NCBI GenBank assembly: GCA_944326445.1
Contig: CALVDZ010000018.1
Coordinates: 1-30,442 of the forward strand
Direction: 5' to 3'
Source of the DNA: an uncultured Helicobacter sp.
Lineage (GTDB): Bacteria > Campylobacterota > Campylobacteria > Campylobacterales > Helicobacteraceae
DNA length: 30,442 nucleotides
Shown here: piece after piece, positions 17,085 through 25,781 of the stretch
How positions within the stretch are numbered: position 1 is the first letter of the stretch
Layout of the letters: every line of letters begins with the position of its first letter
Notes under the pieces: generated by a model
Seen by the model: the letters and a program-made list of their open reading frames with translations, nothing else
Told to the model about the DNA's origin: nothing
Database searches by the model: none
Made by a program: the position numbers and the translations under genes

Positions 17085-17642
17085 TTATCTAAACGCTTGG
17101 CATTCTTTTAGCATACGCGTGAAGTATTGGGCTGCTTTGCGTGTGTGGCTTGGATTGCGCGTGATGAGCAGCGTTTCATAATTGTATGCAAACGCGCTTT
17201 TGCTCCAATTTGCAGAGCCTAGTATGAGAATCTCCCCATCCACAACCATCATCTTTTGGTGCATTATGCCCGTGTAGCTTGGTGCGGACTTCCCCTCTAG
17301 TGTGCAAACCTCGATGTTGTTGTATTTGGCAAGGTAGCCGATGGTGGAAGTGTCGTTTTTGAGATTTGAGCTTTTGTCATAGATAATCGTGATTTTTACC
17401 CCCTTTTTGGCGGTGTCGCGCAGTGCCTTAGCAATCTCTCTGTTGGTGAAGCTATAGATAGAGATGTCAATCTTTTTCTTAGCATTTTTGATATATGTGA
17501 GCAAGGATTTGAGAGCCTCATTATTTTCATAGGGCATTATGTATAGAGATTCTATATTGCTGTGATTAGGGCTTATTTGGGGGCTTTCTTGTCCGTAGAG
17601 TGCGAGGCATACCACGCACAAAAAACACTTTTTTATCCACAT
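17085..17642 (-). CDS. nucT: PLD-family nuclease, NucT-like
   Basis: This is a phospholipase-D superfamily endonuclease of the single-HKD type. The 185-residue protein has a hydrophobic N-terminal signal or anchor (MWIKKCFLCVVCLALYG), a DISIYSFTNREIAKAL segment and the full catalytic motif HQKMMVVDGEILILGSAN (about residues 127-144). H. pylori NucT is a membrane-associated nuclease of the same size and neighbourhood, linked to DNA use and purine salvage; that role is transferred by homology. AAAGGA lies upstream of the ATG. It is divergent from the acidic-protein gene. Confidence 0.85.
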   Translation of the reverse strand: MWIKKCFLCVVCLALYGQESPQISPNHSNIESLYIMPYENNEALKSLLTYIKNAKKKIDISIYSFTNREIAKALRDTAKKGVKITIIYDKSSNLKNDTSTIGYLAKYNNIEVCTLEGKSAPSYTGIMHQKMMVVDGEILILGSANWSKSAFAYNYETLLITRNPSHTRKAAQYFTRMLKECQAFR

Positions 17643-17670
17643 TTTATATCCTTTCTCATCGTGGTTTGGT

Positions 17671-17676
17671 TATAAT
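17671..17676 (+). promoter_or_regulatory. Putative -10 element for the acidic-protein / gmk genes
   Basis: A perfect TATAAT lies 30 bases before the start at 17707 in the 64-base divergent gap. No convincing -35 is seen. Confidence 0.5.
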
Positions 17677-17706
17677 AGCAAAATTACTCTTTAAGCAAGG
17701 TGTGAG

Positions 17707-19611
17707 ATGAAAATACTTTTTATTAACACAAATCAAATCGTCCAAAAGCTCGTCGAGGTTACCGCGCAAAAGGCAAATGTGGAGCTCATAACCGTGAGTG
17801 AGCCAAGCCAAATCGGCGATATGGAGCAGTATGACTATATCATCGCTGATGATGGCTGCTACAATATGGACAAATCCGCCTATGATACGCTCATAAGCGG
17901 TCGCCGCGCGTGTCTTATCTACTCCAAGCACGAGGAGATGAGTGAGGGCTTTAGCGAATATATCAAAAAGCCCTTTATCCCCACGCATATTCTTGAGATT
18001 ATGCTTGCTCAAATTGCCAACGCACAAAATAAAGAAGCGTTTTTCCAAACTACAGAATTTACAGAATCTAACCCCTCGCCTGATATATCTGATGAAAGCC
18101 CACAGAGCGATGAGCATCTCTCGCCTCTCTCTCATCTCAAAGCCCTCTCTGAAGCATACCATCTCGACAATGAGGAGAGTAGCCTCGAGGATACGGGCAA
18201 TGCGCAGCCTCTACCCACAGAGCTTGGCAAAGAGGATATTTTGGGGGATTTGAAGCTAGAGGAGGGATTGGAGGATTTGAATCTCACAGAATCTAGCGAT
18301 ATGGATATGAGCGAGGATTTGCTAGATTCTCTCACGGCACAATCTCCCCAAGCCCCCGAGGACGCACCGCAGGAGTTGGCACAAACAGATGAGGGGCAAG
18401 ATATCGATTTAGAAACACTCGATTTGGGGGAATTTGGCGATGTGAAGACAGAGGAGAGCGCGCTAGATGACGAGAGGCTTGAAAGCGAGAGTGAGATTGT
18501 CCAGCAGGTGGAGGAAGCGCGTGAGGGCGCGGATGTGGAGGAAAATGCAGAGAGTGGGGCGGAGGATAGGGCAGCGCCGCAGGTGCTAGATTCTGAACAA
18601 ATAAATGAAGTAAGCCATATCCTTGATGAGCTCCAAGAAAAAGAAGAGACAAAGGACAAAAGCGATGGGGCTAGCGCGCAGCAGGGCAGTGAAGTGGATC
18701 TGATGGGTGATATCAACCTTGATGAGTTGGGGGATTTGAGTGGTTTTGATGAGCTAGATAAGAGTGATGAAGCCAAAGAGAGCGCGCAGGAGGATTCTGA
18801 TACTACACAAGAGAGCACAGAATCTAGTGCGTCGCCCGATGAGCTAGCGCAGGGATTAACTTTGGATCTGGGTATGCAGGATTTGGATTTAGAAAGCCTT
18901 GATTTGGAGGATTTGCACTCTGAGGATATGGAGGGGCTAGAGGATACGCACGAGAGTTCTGAAAGCCTTAAAGAAGAGGAGATGAGCCTCGATGAGACGG
19001 GAGAGGAAGGCATTTCTAGCAATGAGCAGAGTGAGATTCAGAGTGGTGGTGCGCAGGATAGCAAAAACGAGGAGCTGCAAGCCCTAGAATCTGATGAGCT
19101 AGAATCTAGCGAGATAGAATCTAATGAGCCCCAAGCCCACGAGAATACCACGATAGAATCCACACAATCTCCCCAAGATACAGAATCTAGCGAGGACGCA
19201 CAGGCGGAGCAATCGCTAGAAAGCCCCAAGGAAAAGCCCCAAGATACTAAAGAGGTGGAGGATTCACACATTGAGATTGAGGAAGTGCGGCTAGATGAGG
19301 ACTTCCAAGCACTTGATGAACGGGAGGTATTGCGTGCAGTGGGCGAGGAGGCAGCCCCGATAGAATCTACACCACAAACCAACGCGCAAGAGAATCTAAA
19401 TGCCTTAGATACGGCGGATATAGCCCTAGATACTGCCAAAAGTGAGGAGACAGACGCAAGCAAAACAAACAAGGACATAGCAGCAGTAACCAACGCCCTA
19501 AGCCAATCCATACAAGATTCTATCAAGCATTTGCAGAGCTCGGAGCTCACGGCATTGCTTGATGGTATGGAAGTAACGATTAATATCAGCTTTAAGGACA
19601 CAAACAAATGA
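17707..19611 (+). CDS. Poly-acidic (Glu/Ser/Asp-rich) protein with an N-terminal receiver-like domain
   Basis: The 634-residue protein has two parts. Residues about 1-105 look like a response-regulator receiver fold: MKILFINTNQIVQKLVEV, then YDYIIADDG at the position of the phospho-acceptor Asp, and EYIKKPFIPTHILE with the conserved Lys-Pro. The remaining roughly 500 residues are strongly acidic low complexity, rich in Glu, Asp, Ser and Leu (DLDLESLDLEDLHSEDMEGL), apart from a short conserved-looking C-terminus (LTALLDGMEVTINISFKD). It corresponds by position to the poly-E-rich protein beside gmk and nucT in H. pylori. Function is not evident; a scaffold or polar-localisation role is only speculation. 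Many Glu-Ser pairs are encoded by AGAATCT. The stop overlaps gmk. Confidence 0.8.
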   Translation: MKILFINTNQIVQKLVEVTAQKANVELITVSEPSQIGDMEQYDYIIADDGCYNMDKSAYDTLISGRRACLIYSKHEEMSEGFSEYIKKPFIPTHILEIMLAQIANAQNKEAFFQTTEFTESNPSPDISDESPQSDEHLSPLSHLKALSEAYHLDNEESSLEDTGNAQPLPTELGKEDILGDLKLEEGLEDLNLTESSDMDMSEDLLDSLTAQSPQAPEDAPQELAQTDEGQDIDLETLDLGEFGDVKTEESALDDERLESESEIVQQVEEAREGADVEENAESGAEDRAAPQVLDSEQINEVSHILDELQEKEETKDKSDGASAQQGSEVDLMGDINLDELGDLSGFDELDKSDEAKESAQEDSDTTQESTESSASPDELAQGLTLDLGMQDLDLESLDLEDLHSEDMEGLEDTHESSESLKEEEMSLDETGEEGISSNEQSEIQSGGAQDSKNEELQALESDELESSEIESNEPQAHENTTIESTQSPQDTESSEDAQAEQSLESPKEKPQDTKEVEDSHIEIEEVRLDEDFQALDEREVLRAVGEEAAPIESTPQTNAQENLNALDTADIALDTAKSEETDASKTNKDIAAVTNALSQSIQDSIKHLQSSELTALLDGMEVTINISFKDTNK

Positions 19612-20219
19612 GCAAGGGCGCGGTGCTCATCATCTCTGGACCTAGTGGCTGTGGCAAGAGCACTTTAACCCAAGAGCTTTTGCGCGCTATCCCCAATCTC
19701 TATTTTTCCATCTCGACTACCACGCGCGCTATGCGCCAAGGCGAGCAGGATGGCGTGCATTATCATTTCGTGAGTGAGCAGGAGTTCCTCGCACAGGTGC
19801 AGGAGGGGAGGTTTTTGGAGTGGGCGCAGGTGCATAACAACTACTATGGCACTTCCCTAGAGCCCATCACGAGTGCGCTAGAGCAGGGGAAGCTCGTGCT
19901 CTTTGATGTCGATGTGCAGGGGCATAGGGATATCAAGGCGCACTTTGGGGATTTTGCCCAATCTGTGTTTATCACGACTAAAAATAAAGAGATTCTAAAA
20001 AATCGATTACAAAGTCGCCAAACCGATGATGAGCACACCATAGAGTTTCGACTGATCCAAGCCTATGAGGAGATGCAGCATTTGCACACATTCGACTATG
20101 TGCTCATCAATGACGATATCACGCAGGCAAAGCAAGCCATTACCTCGATTGCGCGGAGTTTGCTCTATCGCAATACGCGCCAAAACGAGGAGCTTTTACA
20201 AAACTGGGGCAAAGGTTAA
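19608..20219 (+). CDS. gmk: Guanylate kinase
   Basis: Gmk phosphorylates GMP to GDP in the cytoplasm. The 203-residue protein has the P-loop SGPSGCGKST (residues 10-19), the GMP-binding segment STTTRAMRQGEQDGVHYHFV and LFDVDVQGHRDIK. The start overlaps the stop of the acidic-protein gene by four bases (ATGA). Confidence 0.96.
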   Translation: MSKGAVLIISGPSGCGKSTLTQELLRAIPNLYFSISTTTRAMRQGEQDGVHYHFVSEQEFLAQVQEGRFLEWAQVHNNYYGTSLEPITSALEQGKLVLFDVDVQGHRDIKAHFGDFAQSVFITTKNKEILKNRLQSRQTDDEHTIEFRLIQAYEEMQHLHTFDYVLINDDITQAKQAITSIARSLLYRNTRQNEELLQNWGKG

Positions 20220-20231
20220 ACGCATTTTGGC

Positions 20232-20237
20232 TATAAT
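20232..20237 (+). promoter_or_regulatory. Putative -10 element upstream of tatA
   Basis: A perfect TATAAT lies in the 53-base gap between gmk and tatA, about 36 bases before the tatA start. The -35 region is weak. Confidence 0.45.
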
Positions 20238-20272
20238 GCCCCTCATTTTAATATTATCACAAAGGAGAGATT

Positions 20273-20500
20273 ATGGGAACAGGAAGCATTTGGCATTGGG
20301 TGATTGTCCTGCTAGTGATTGTGCTACTTTTTGGTGCTAAGAGGATTCCAGAGCTAGCAAAGGGCTTAGGTAGCGGAGTGAAGAATTTCAAAAAAGCTAT
20401 CAAAGAGGACGATGAGGAGCAAGAAAAAATCGCCCAAGCTACAGAATCTAAAACACCAAATATCCAAAAAACAGAATCCACCACAGAGCAAAAAAGCTAA
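20273..20500 (+). CDS. tatA: Sec-independent (Tat) translocase subunit TatA
   Basis: TatA forms the pore-like part of the twin-arginine pathway that exports folded proteins across the inner membrane. The 75-residue protein has the short N-terminal membrane helix (IWHWVIVLLVIVLLFGAKRIPELAKGLG), then the FGAKRIPEL hinge and an amphipathic helix GVKNFKKAIKE. The acidic tail has heptamer-encoded TESK and TEST units, so the repeat bias reaches even this small protein. AAAGGAGAG precedes the ATG. Confidence 0.95.
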   Translation: MGTGSIWHWVIVLLVIVLLFGAKRIPELAKGLGSGVKNFKKAIKEDDEEQEKIAQATESKTPNIQKTESTTEQKS

Positions 20501-20541
20501 TTTTTGCTCGTTCTCATCGCTTTTTCAAGGTATTTTTGGCT

Positions 20542-22164
20542 ATGTATCATCACATCAAAGAGCTTTTAGAAAATCTCATACGCACGCACATCGCACCAAG
20601 TCAATCTATCCAAGTCCCACTCGAGCGTCCTAAGCAAAGAGAGTTTGGGCATTTTGCCACGCCCATAGCCTTTGTGCTTGCCAAATCCCTCAAAAAAGCC
20701 CCAAATCTCATCGCTGATGAGCTTAGCGCGCTTTTGCGCGATTGTGAGGAGTTTGCCAAAGTCGAGCCGATAAATGGTTATATTAACCTCACGCTTTCTC
20801 ATAGCTTTTTGGATTCGCTTTGTGAGAAAGCCCTAAATGGCGAGTATTTTGTCCCCCAAAATTTTGGGAAGCAGGAGAGAATCTTGCTAGAGTTTGTGAG
20901 TGCCAATCCCACGGGACCGCTGCATATAGGGCACGCTCGTGGGGCGATTTATGGCGATAGCCTAAGGCGTATTGGGCAGTTTTTGGGCTATGAGATTGTG
21001 AGCGAGTATTACATCAACGACGCGGGCAATCAGATTCACACCTTAGGGCTTTCTGTGTATTTGAGCGGCAGAGAGCTTTTGGGCGAGGCGGTAACCTACC
21101 CGGAGGAATACTACAAAGGCGCGTATATTATCGATATCGCCAAGGCGGCTCTAGCGCGTTTTGGCAAAGAGATTTTTGCTAATGATTTGCAGATTTCAAC
21201 TCTTAGCGTTTTTGCTAAAGATTTAATGCTTGAAGAAATCCGTGAGAATCTAAAGAGTCTTGATATAGAGTTTGATTGCTATGTGAGTGAGAGGGAGCTC
21301 TTTGGGAGATGGGCGGAGACTTTGGAAGTGCTCAAATCCCACGATGGCGTGGAAGAGAGGGAGGGCAAGCTTTGGTTATGCTCGACACAAAAGGGCGATC
21401 AAAAAGATCGTGTAATCGTGCGTGAAAATGGCGAGCCCACTTATCTGGCGGGCGATATCATCTATCATCAGGACAAATTTTTGCGCGATTTTGATCGCTA
21501 TATCAATATTTGGGGTGCGGATCATCACGGCTATATTGCGCGAGTGAAGGCGGCTATAGAGTTTTTGGGCTATGAGAGCAACAAGCTAGAAGTCCTGCTC
21601 TCCCAAATGGTAGCCCTTTCGCAAGGTGGGCAAAACTACAAGATGAGCAAGCGCGCGGGGAATTTTATACTTTTGCGCGATGTGGTTGCAGATATCGGGA
21701 GTGATGCGTTGCGCTTTGTGTTTTTGACTAAGCGCGTGGATACGCATTTGGAGTTTGATATTGACACGCTTTCTAAGCAGGATTCATCTAATCCGATTTT
21801 TTATATCAATTATGCCAACGCCAGAATCCACACGCTCCTAGAGAAGTCCTCGCTTTCGCGATCAGAGGTGCTTGGTGCGCGATTTGTGGGAGAGGATTTG
21901 GCGATGTGGCAGGATTTGTATGCGCTCGTGTTTAATGCGCTAAGTATCCATCAGGTGCTGCATTCTAGCTTTTGTGAGCGCGAGATTCAAAAGGTGTGTG
22001 AGTATCTCAAAAATCTCGCAGGCGATTTCCATAGTTTTTATAACGCCCATAAGATTTTGGGCTCGCCCCATCAGGCGGAGATTCTCAAAGCTCTATTAGT
22101 GGTGAGTGAGAGCATCACGCTAGGCTTACGCCTCATTGGCATAGAAGCAAAGACAAAGATGTGA
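20542..22164 (+). CDS. argS: Arginyl-tRNA synthetase
   Basis: ArgS charges tRNA-Arg. The 540-residue class I synthetase has an N-terminal Add-1 domain, the HIGH motif in ANPTGPLHIGHARGAIYGD (about residue 126), the second signature KMSKRAGNF (about 367) and the C-terminal DALR anticodon-binding domain beginning near NPIFYINYANARIHTLL. I start at the ATG at 20542, which gives MYHHIKELL as in relatives. A TTG two codons earlier is closer to AAGG, so two more residues are possible. Confidence 0.95.
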   Translation: MYHHIKELLENLIRTHIAPSQSIQVPLERPKQREFGHFATPIAFVLAKSLKKAPNLIADELSALLRDCEEFAKVEPINGYINLTLSHSFLDSLCEKALNGEYFVPQNFGKQERILLEFVSANPTGPLHIGHARGAIYGDSLRRIGQFLGYEIVSEYYINDAGNQIHTLGLSVYLSGRELLGEAVTYPEEYYKGAYIIDIAKAALARFGKEIFANDLQISTLSVFAKDLMLEEIRENLKSLDIEFDCYVSERELFGRWAETLEVLKSHDGVEEREGKLWLCSTQKGDQKDRVIVRENGEPTYLAGDIIYHQDKFLRDFDRYINIWGADHHGYIARVKAAIEFLGYESNKLEVLLSQMVALSQGGQNYKMSKRAGNFILLRDVVADIGSDALRFVFLTKRVDTHLEFDIDTLSKQDSSNPIFYINYANARIHTLLEKSSLSRSEVLGARFVGEDLAMWQDLYALVFNALSIHQVLHSSFCEREIQKVCEYLKNLAGDFHSFYNAHKILGSPHQAEILKALLVVSESITLGLRLIGIEAKTKM

Positions 22165-22241
22165 GGAATATCGTGAGAGTGTAGGTTTTTGGATTCAGAT
22201 TCTATATGGTGGGTGGTGGGGGGCGCATTTGTCCGCAAGCG

Positions 22242-23129
22242 TCAAAACAACGGCAATTCCCGCATCATATTTCTTAGTTTTATCGCAACTCTTGGCATAT
22301 GCTCGGCGATTGTCAGCCCCACTAGCTCATAATTTGCGTTTATGGAATTTATGAGACTAATTACCTCAGCTATTTTTAGCCCATTTTCCACCACACCCAC
22401 CGCCATTGCTAGTTCGCTAGGATCTAGCACATCTAAGTCAAAATGCACCGCCACCTTACTTTTGCCCGTGCTTTTTAGCCATTCTAGTAGCTTTGTAGGA
22501 TTTTTAGAATCTTCAGGGCTTAGGTAGCTTACGCCGATTTTCTCTAGCCTTTCTTGCTTACCCTCAAAGTCTCTCACACCCACAAGCAAAGAATCTTGTG
22601 GCTTAAAATGAAAGGGTAAAAGTTTAGCAAGTCCTTCTTTATCCACAAGCCCAAAACAAGCAGCCAAAGCCATAGCGTGATAGCCCTCGTAACTATCTCC
22701 GGGCAGATTTAAGTCCTTATGTGCGTCTATCCAAACCACTGCCACATCACCCTTATACTTATGTGCTAGGTAGCTAAAAACAGGCACAGAGCATTCCCCG
22801 CCTAGAGTTAGAATCTTATCGGGATTTTCAGTCCCTAAAATCTCCAAAGCCGCCTTTGTTTGCTTCACAATCTCATCATAGTTTAAAATTCCATTTTTAG
22901 ATTCTCTTTTATATTCCATAGACACAGGCACTCTAGCAGTTTTTATCTTATCATTTTTAGGGGCTAAAAAGTCTAGTAATTCCGCACCCAAAGCATAGCC
23001 AAGACTAGAATCTTTTGCTCCTAACTCTGGCACAAGTGTCGCTATATCGCCTCCTTGCCATTGTGAGTAAAGCAGCCGCAGGGTCTGGGAGGCTTCAATA
23101 GAATGCATCTTTATAGAATCTCGTTGCAT
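22242..23129 (-). CDS. Arginase-family (ureohydrolase) protein
   Basis: The 295-residue protein belongs to the Mn-dependent ureohydrolase superfamily (arginase, agmatinase, formiminoglutamase). It has the metal motifs WIDAHKDLN (about residue 131) and VHFDLDVLDP (about 230), and a C-terminal ELVGLTIAEHMPR. The first metal motif is GGECSV rather than the usual GGDHS, so the expected metal-ligand His is Cys; similar Cys-containing motifs occur in some subgroups. It is therefore not a plain rocF arginase and the substrate is open. AAGGAG precedes the start. It lies downstream of the DUF262 gene, in the more AT-rich stretch. Confidence 0.8.
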   Translation of the reverse strand: MQRDSIKMHSIEASQTLRLLYSQWQGGDIATLVPELGAKDSSLGYALGAELLDFLAPKNDKIKTARVPVSMEYKRESKNGILNYDEIVKQTKAALEILGTENPDKILTLGGECSVPVFSYLAHKYKGDVAVVWIDAHKDLNLPGDSYEGYHAMALAACFGLVDKEGLAKLLPFHFKPQDSLLVGVRDFEGKQERLEKIGVSYLSPEDSKNPTKLLEWLKSTGKSKVAVHFDLDVLDPSELAMAVGVVENGLKIAEVISLINSINANYELVGLTIAEHMPRVAIKLRNMMRELPLF

Positions 23130-23151
23130 TTTGCTCCTTTTTAGTCAAACC

Positions 23152-24933
23152 TCAATATAGACGGTCTATATTCCATACTGCAAAAAATTCTTTTACTAAT
23201 CTATCTGTGCGTTCTTGGATAGTATATCTATCCCATTGCTTGATATCTAAGAGTTCTTTTGTAATCAGTAAATCTGCACATTTTTTTATAGTATTTTTTC
23301 TACTCCCATCGCCATTGAGTTTAATCTCCCAAGATTGATTTTTGATAACACTATTTAGCCCACCTTTTAGCAAAGTCATATTGCCAATTTGATAAATAAG
23401 GTTTTGGGCGTTTTCCTCACTTTCACCAATCTCTTCCCAATGCTTCTTCCATGCCTGTGGCATCAAATGTTCTAATGTGTAAGCATAAGGAAGTTCGATA
23501 ATATCCTGCTTTCCTTGATTGTTATGGCGTCTGTATAGTTCTATCCAAAAAAGCACCAGCGTTGCCCGCTTATTATTAAGATAGTATTTTTCTGAGATAA
23601 GCGAGTCTTTAATATCTTTGATCGTTGGAATCCCCTCTTTTTGCAAAGATTGTTTGAGAGTTTGCAAAAAAGTATCATTCTTTGTTTTTTGCAAGGCTTT
23701 TATAATTTGTGGAAAGAATTTACTATAGTTTCTAGTCGTTTCATTGCAAAGAAAGCGAGTTGTCACAAACACTTCTAAAAGATACAAAGCCTCTTTTAGA
23801 ATCCCTTGCTCTTGCAGTGAGCTTTTGAGATATAGCACAAGGGGCATTATAGTGTTTGTGTCTGTAACCTTTAAAATAGCAAAGAGTCTAGATTCGTAAT
23901 CCTCATAACTCAATAAACTTTCTTTTGTAATTTTTGGAAAATCTTTGTATAAAGAAGCATATTTATAAATCTTTTGCAAAAAAGATTCTAGTTTTTCTCT
24001 GTCTTCAAAGCTTTGAATCTGCCTTTTATAGATAGCACTAAGATTTTCTAAAGTATCATGCTCGGGGTTAAAAAAGCCATCAATAATGGCAAAAGCATGC
24101 AAAAATATCTCACTTTGCACCCTGCGTATTCTCCCTGTGGAGACTTCTTGCTCCCAAAAATTCCTTTGTTCCTCGTCTTTTTCAAAAAGTGATTCCCAAT
24201 ATGTCTCATACCATTTTTCATAGTCTGCTTGCAGCCTCATAGCTCTATCAAAAAGGGCATTTTTGATAATATCTGTTGCTGTAAGTCTAAGCCCTGCGGT
24301 ATTGATAGAATCAAAGATTTTTTGCTCGTCCTCATTAGCTTCTAAATTAATAATAACCCAAAGTTTTGAATCTAAGATGTAATCCAAAAATGCTTTTGCT
24401 TCTCCTACTTCTTTAATTTTTTCAGAAAAATACTGATAGCATGAAATCAATCCTTTCTCTTTTTGCTTTTTTACATTATTGGATTTTCTCTCATTCTTAG
24501 CGACTTGAAATTCTCCGCAATCTTGTGTGTTCTTTGCCTGTAATATCGCATTAAAAGCAAAGCTATCAATTTTAGAATGTCTGATTTTAGATTTTTTGTC
24601 CTTTGTTGGTCGTTTAAACAAATACCCTGCATAATCTGCTTTATCCTCGCTATTTAAGGTATCATACAAAGTTTTAATGAGGAGGGAAAAAGTAGTAAGC
24701 CTTTGTTGTCCATCTATGAGACTTCTTTTTGCCCCCTCTCCGGCGTTACTTGGTAGCTGCTTGAGTATAATAGAGCCCAAAAAATGCTCTTTTTTATTTT
24801 CAAAGCTTTGTAATAAATCCTCAAAAAGCTGCTCCCACTGCTCTTGCTCCCACACATACGCTCTCTGAAAAAAGGGGATTTCAATGATACTTTCCTCTTG
24901 CATAAAAGAAAAATTGCTTTCATTTGCTTTCAT
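23152..24933 (-). CDS. DUF262/DUF1524 protein, GmrSD-like (candidate type IV restriction nuclease)
   Basis: The 593-residue protein has an N-terminal DUF262 domain (ParB/Srx-like NTPase) with IPFFQRAYVW (residues 19-28) and DGQQRLTT (74-81). It also has a C-terminal DUF1524 HNH-type nuclease with the His in LEHLMPQAWKKHW (about 487), followed by IGNMTLLKGGLNSV. This is the domain order of single-chain GmrSD-type enzymes that cut modified (for example glucosylated hydroxymethylcytosine) phage DNA. The defence role is inferred from the family. AGGAGG precedes the ATG. Codons are markedly A/T-rich compared with pse, frd or argS, suggesting transfer. No partner methylase is nearby, consistent with modification-dependent restriction. 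Confidence 0.82.
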   Translation of the reverse strand: MKANESNFSFMQEESIIEIPFFQRAYVWEQEQWEQLFEDLLQSFENKKEHFLGSIILKQLPSNAGEGAKRSLIDGQQRLTTFSLLIKTLYDTLNSEDKADYAGYLFKRPTKDKKSKIRHSKIDSFAFNAILQAKNTQDCGEFQVAKNERKSNNVKKQKEKGLISCYQYFSEKIKEVGEAKAFLDYILDSKLWVIINLEANEDEQKIFDSINTAGLRLTATDIIKNALFDRAMRLQADYEKWYETYWESLFEKDEEQRNFWEQEVSTGRIRRVQSEIFLHAFAIIDGFFNPEHDTLENLSAIYKRQIQSFEDREKLESFLQKIYKYASLYKDFPKITKESLLSYEDYESRLFAILKVTDTNTIMPLVLYLKSSLQEQGILKEALYLLEVFVTTRFLCNETTRNYSKFFPQIIKALQKTKNDTFLQTLKQSLQKEGIPTIKDIKDSLISEKYYLNNKRATLVLFWIELYRRHNNQGKQDIIELPYAYTLEHLMPQAWKKHWEEIGESEENAQNLIYQIGNMTLLKGGLNSVIKNQSWEIKLNGDGSRKNTIKKCADLLITKELLDIKQWDRYTIQERTDRLVKEFFAVWNIDRLY

Positions 24934-24975
24934 TATACCTCCTATCCTTGTCTATTATGTTTCTAACATATACTG

Positions 24976-24981
24976 ATTATA
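24976..24981 (-). promoter_or_regulatory. Putative -10 element of the DUF262 gene
   Basis: TATAAT on the minus strand lies about 43 bases upstream of the start at 24933, within AT-rich DNA. No clear -35 is visible. Confidence 0.4.
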
Positions 24982-25014
24982 ACATTTTTTGAAACTACAC
25001 CGCTACAAATTATT

Positions 25015-25082
25015 TTAATTAATTACACTCAAACAGCTTGGAATCTAGCGTTAGATATACACATAATTAATTAAACTCAATA
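25015..25082. repeat. Pair of AT-rich direct repeats between the DUF262 gene and mdaB
   Basis: ttaattaattacactcaaac (25015-25034) and ataattaattaaactcaata (about 25062-25082) share the core TAATTAATTAnACTCAA. The intervening gap between genes is 178 bases. The pair could be an operator or chance AT-richness. Confidence 0.45.
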
Positions 25083-25111
25083 TTTTTACTAATTGTTTTG
25101 TGTGTAGTCTT

Positions 25112-25693
25112 TTAGCCAAAAACCCTTTGCAAATGTGCCTTATAATCAGCCTTGTATTTATCAAAATCAGGCTCTTTATGCACATCATTACACATAAAGC
25201 TAGGTAATGCCTTTAGTCCCATAAATTCGTGGATTTTATGTAAATGCCATAAAAGCCTATCTATACCCTTGCCCTCAAAAAACTGCCCTTTGTCTGTGAA
25301 AGCCTCTAGCGGTGCATTCCAAGTCGTGCTAAAAAGATAGCTTTTGCCTTGCACGAGCCCACCACTACCATACTTTTTGCTAGAATCGCTTCGGCTTCGT
25401 CCGTCATTTGCATAGAGCTTCGTATGCCCCGCACAAAAAACCTCATCAATATACTTTTTCACTATCCACGGCTCACCCATCCACCAGCCCGGAAACTGCC
25501 ACAGCCACACATCAGATTTAAGCAGCTTTTCTAACTCCTCATCTTTATCATAGCCCTTGTCTATATGCGTTTCAAGCACCTTGTGTCCTAAATTCTCTAA
25601 AGTCTCTTTTGCTATACCGTGCAAAGCCTCATTCAGCTTAGCACCTGATGCACCAAAAGCCTTGCTACCATTGAGTAAAAGTATAGTTTTCAT
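25112..25693 (-). CDS. mdaB: NAD(P)H quinone reductase / modulator of drug activity B
   Basis: MdaB is a soluble flavodoxin-fold FAD enzyme that reduces quinones by two electrons and protects against oxidative stress in Helicobacter. The 193-residue protein has MKTILLLNGSKAFG, the strongly conserved WQFPGWWMGEPWIVKKYIDE, LYANDGRSRSDSSKKYGSGG and TTWNAPLEAFTDKGQFFEG. I start at the ATG at 25693, which has AAGGAG upstream; the open frame extends eight codons further but translates that site. It is divergent from an HxlR regulator with an 88-base gap, so that regulator is the likely controller. Confidence 0.93.
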   Translation of the reverse strand: MKTILLLNGSKAFGASGAKLNEALHGIAKETLENLGHKVLETHIDKGYDKDEELEKLLKSDVWLWQFPGWWMGEPWIVKKYIDEVFCAGHTKLYANDGRSRSDSSKKYGSGGLVQGKSYLFSTTWNAPLEAFTDKGQFFEGKGIDRLLWHLHKIHEFMGLKALPSFMCNDVHKEPDFDKYKADYKAHLQRVFG

Positions 25694-25781
25694 TGCAATC
25701 TCCTTAAATTTTTGCAAAATTATAAATTTTTAGTGTTTCTTTTGTCAATACGCACTTTGCACCATAGAGGCGGAGATTGCT

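Noticed and set aside
18132..19022. Long Ser-rich minus-strand open frame (296 codons) opposite the acidic-protein gene
   Set aside because: It is the antisense shadow of Glu/Asp/Ser-rich codons, with no ribosome-binding site and pure low complexity. The same applies to 19038-19607 and 17656-18162.
22242..23129. Classical arginase RocF
   Set aside because: The family is right, but the GGECS motif departs from the arginase GGDHS, so a specific name was not given.
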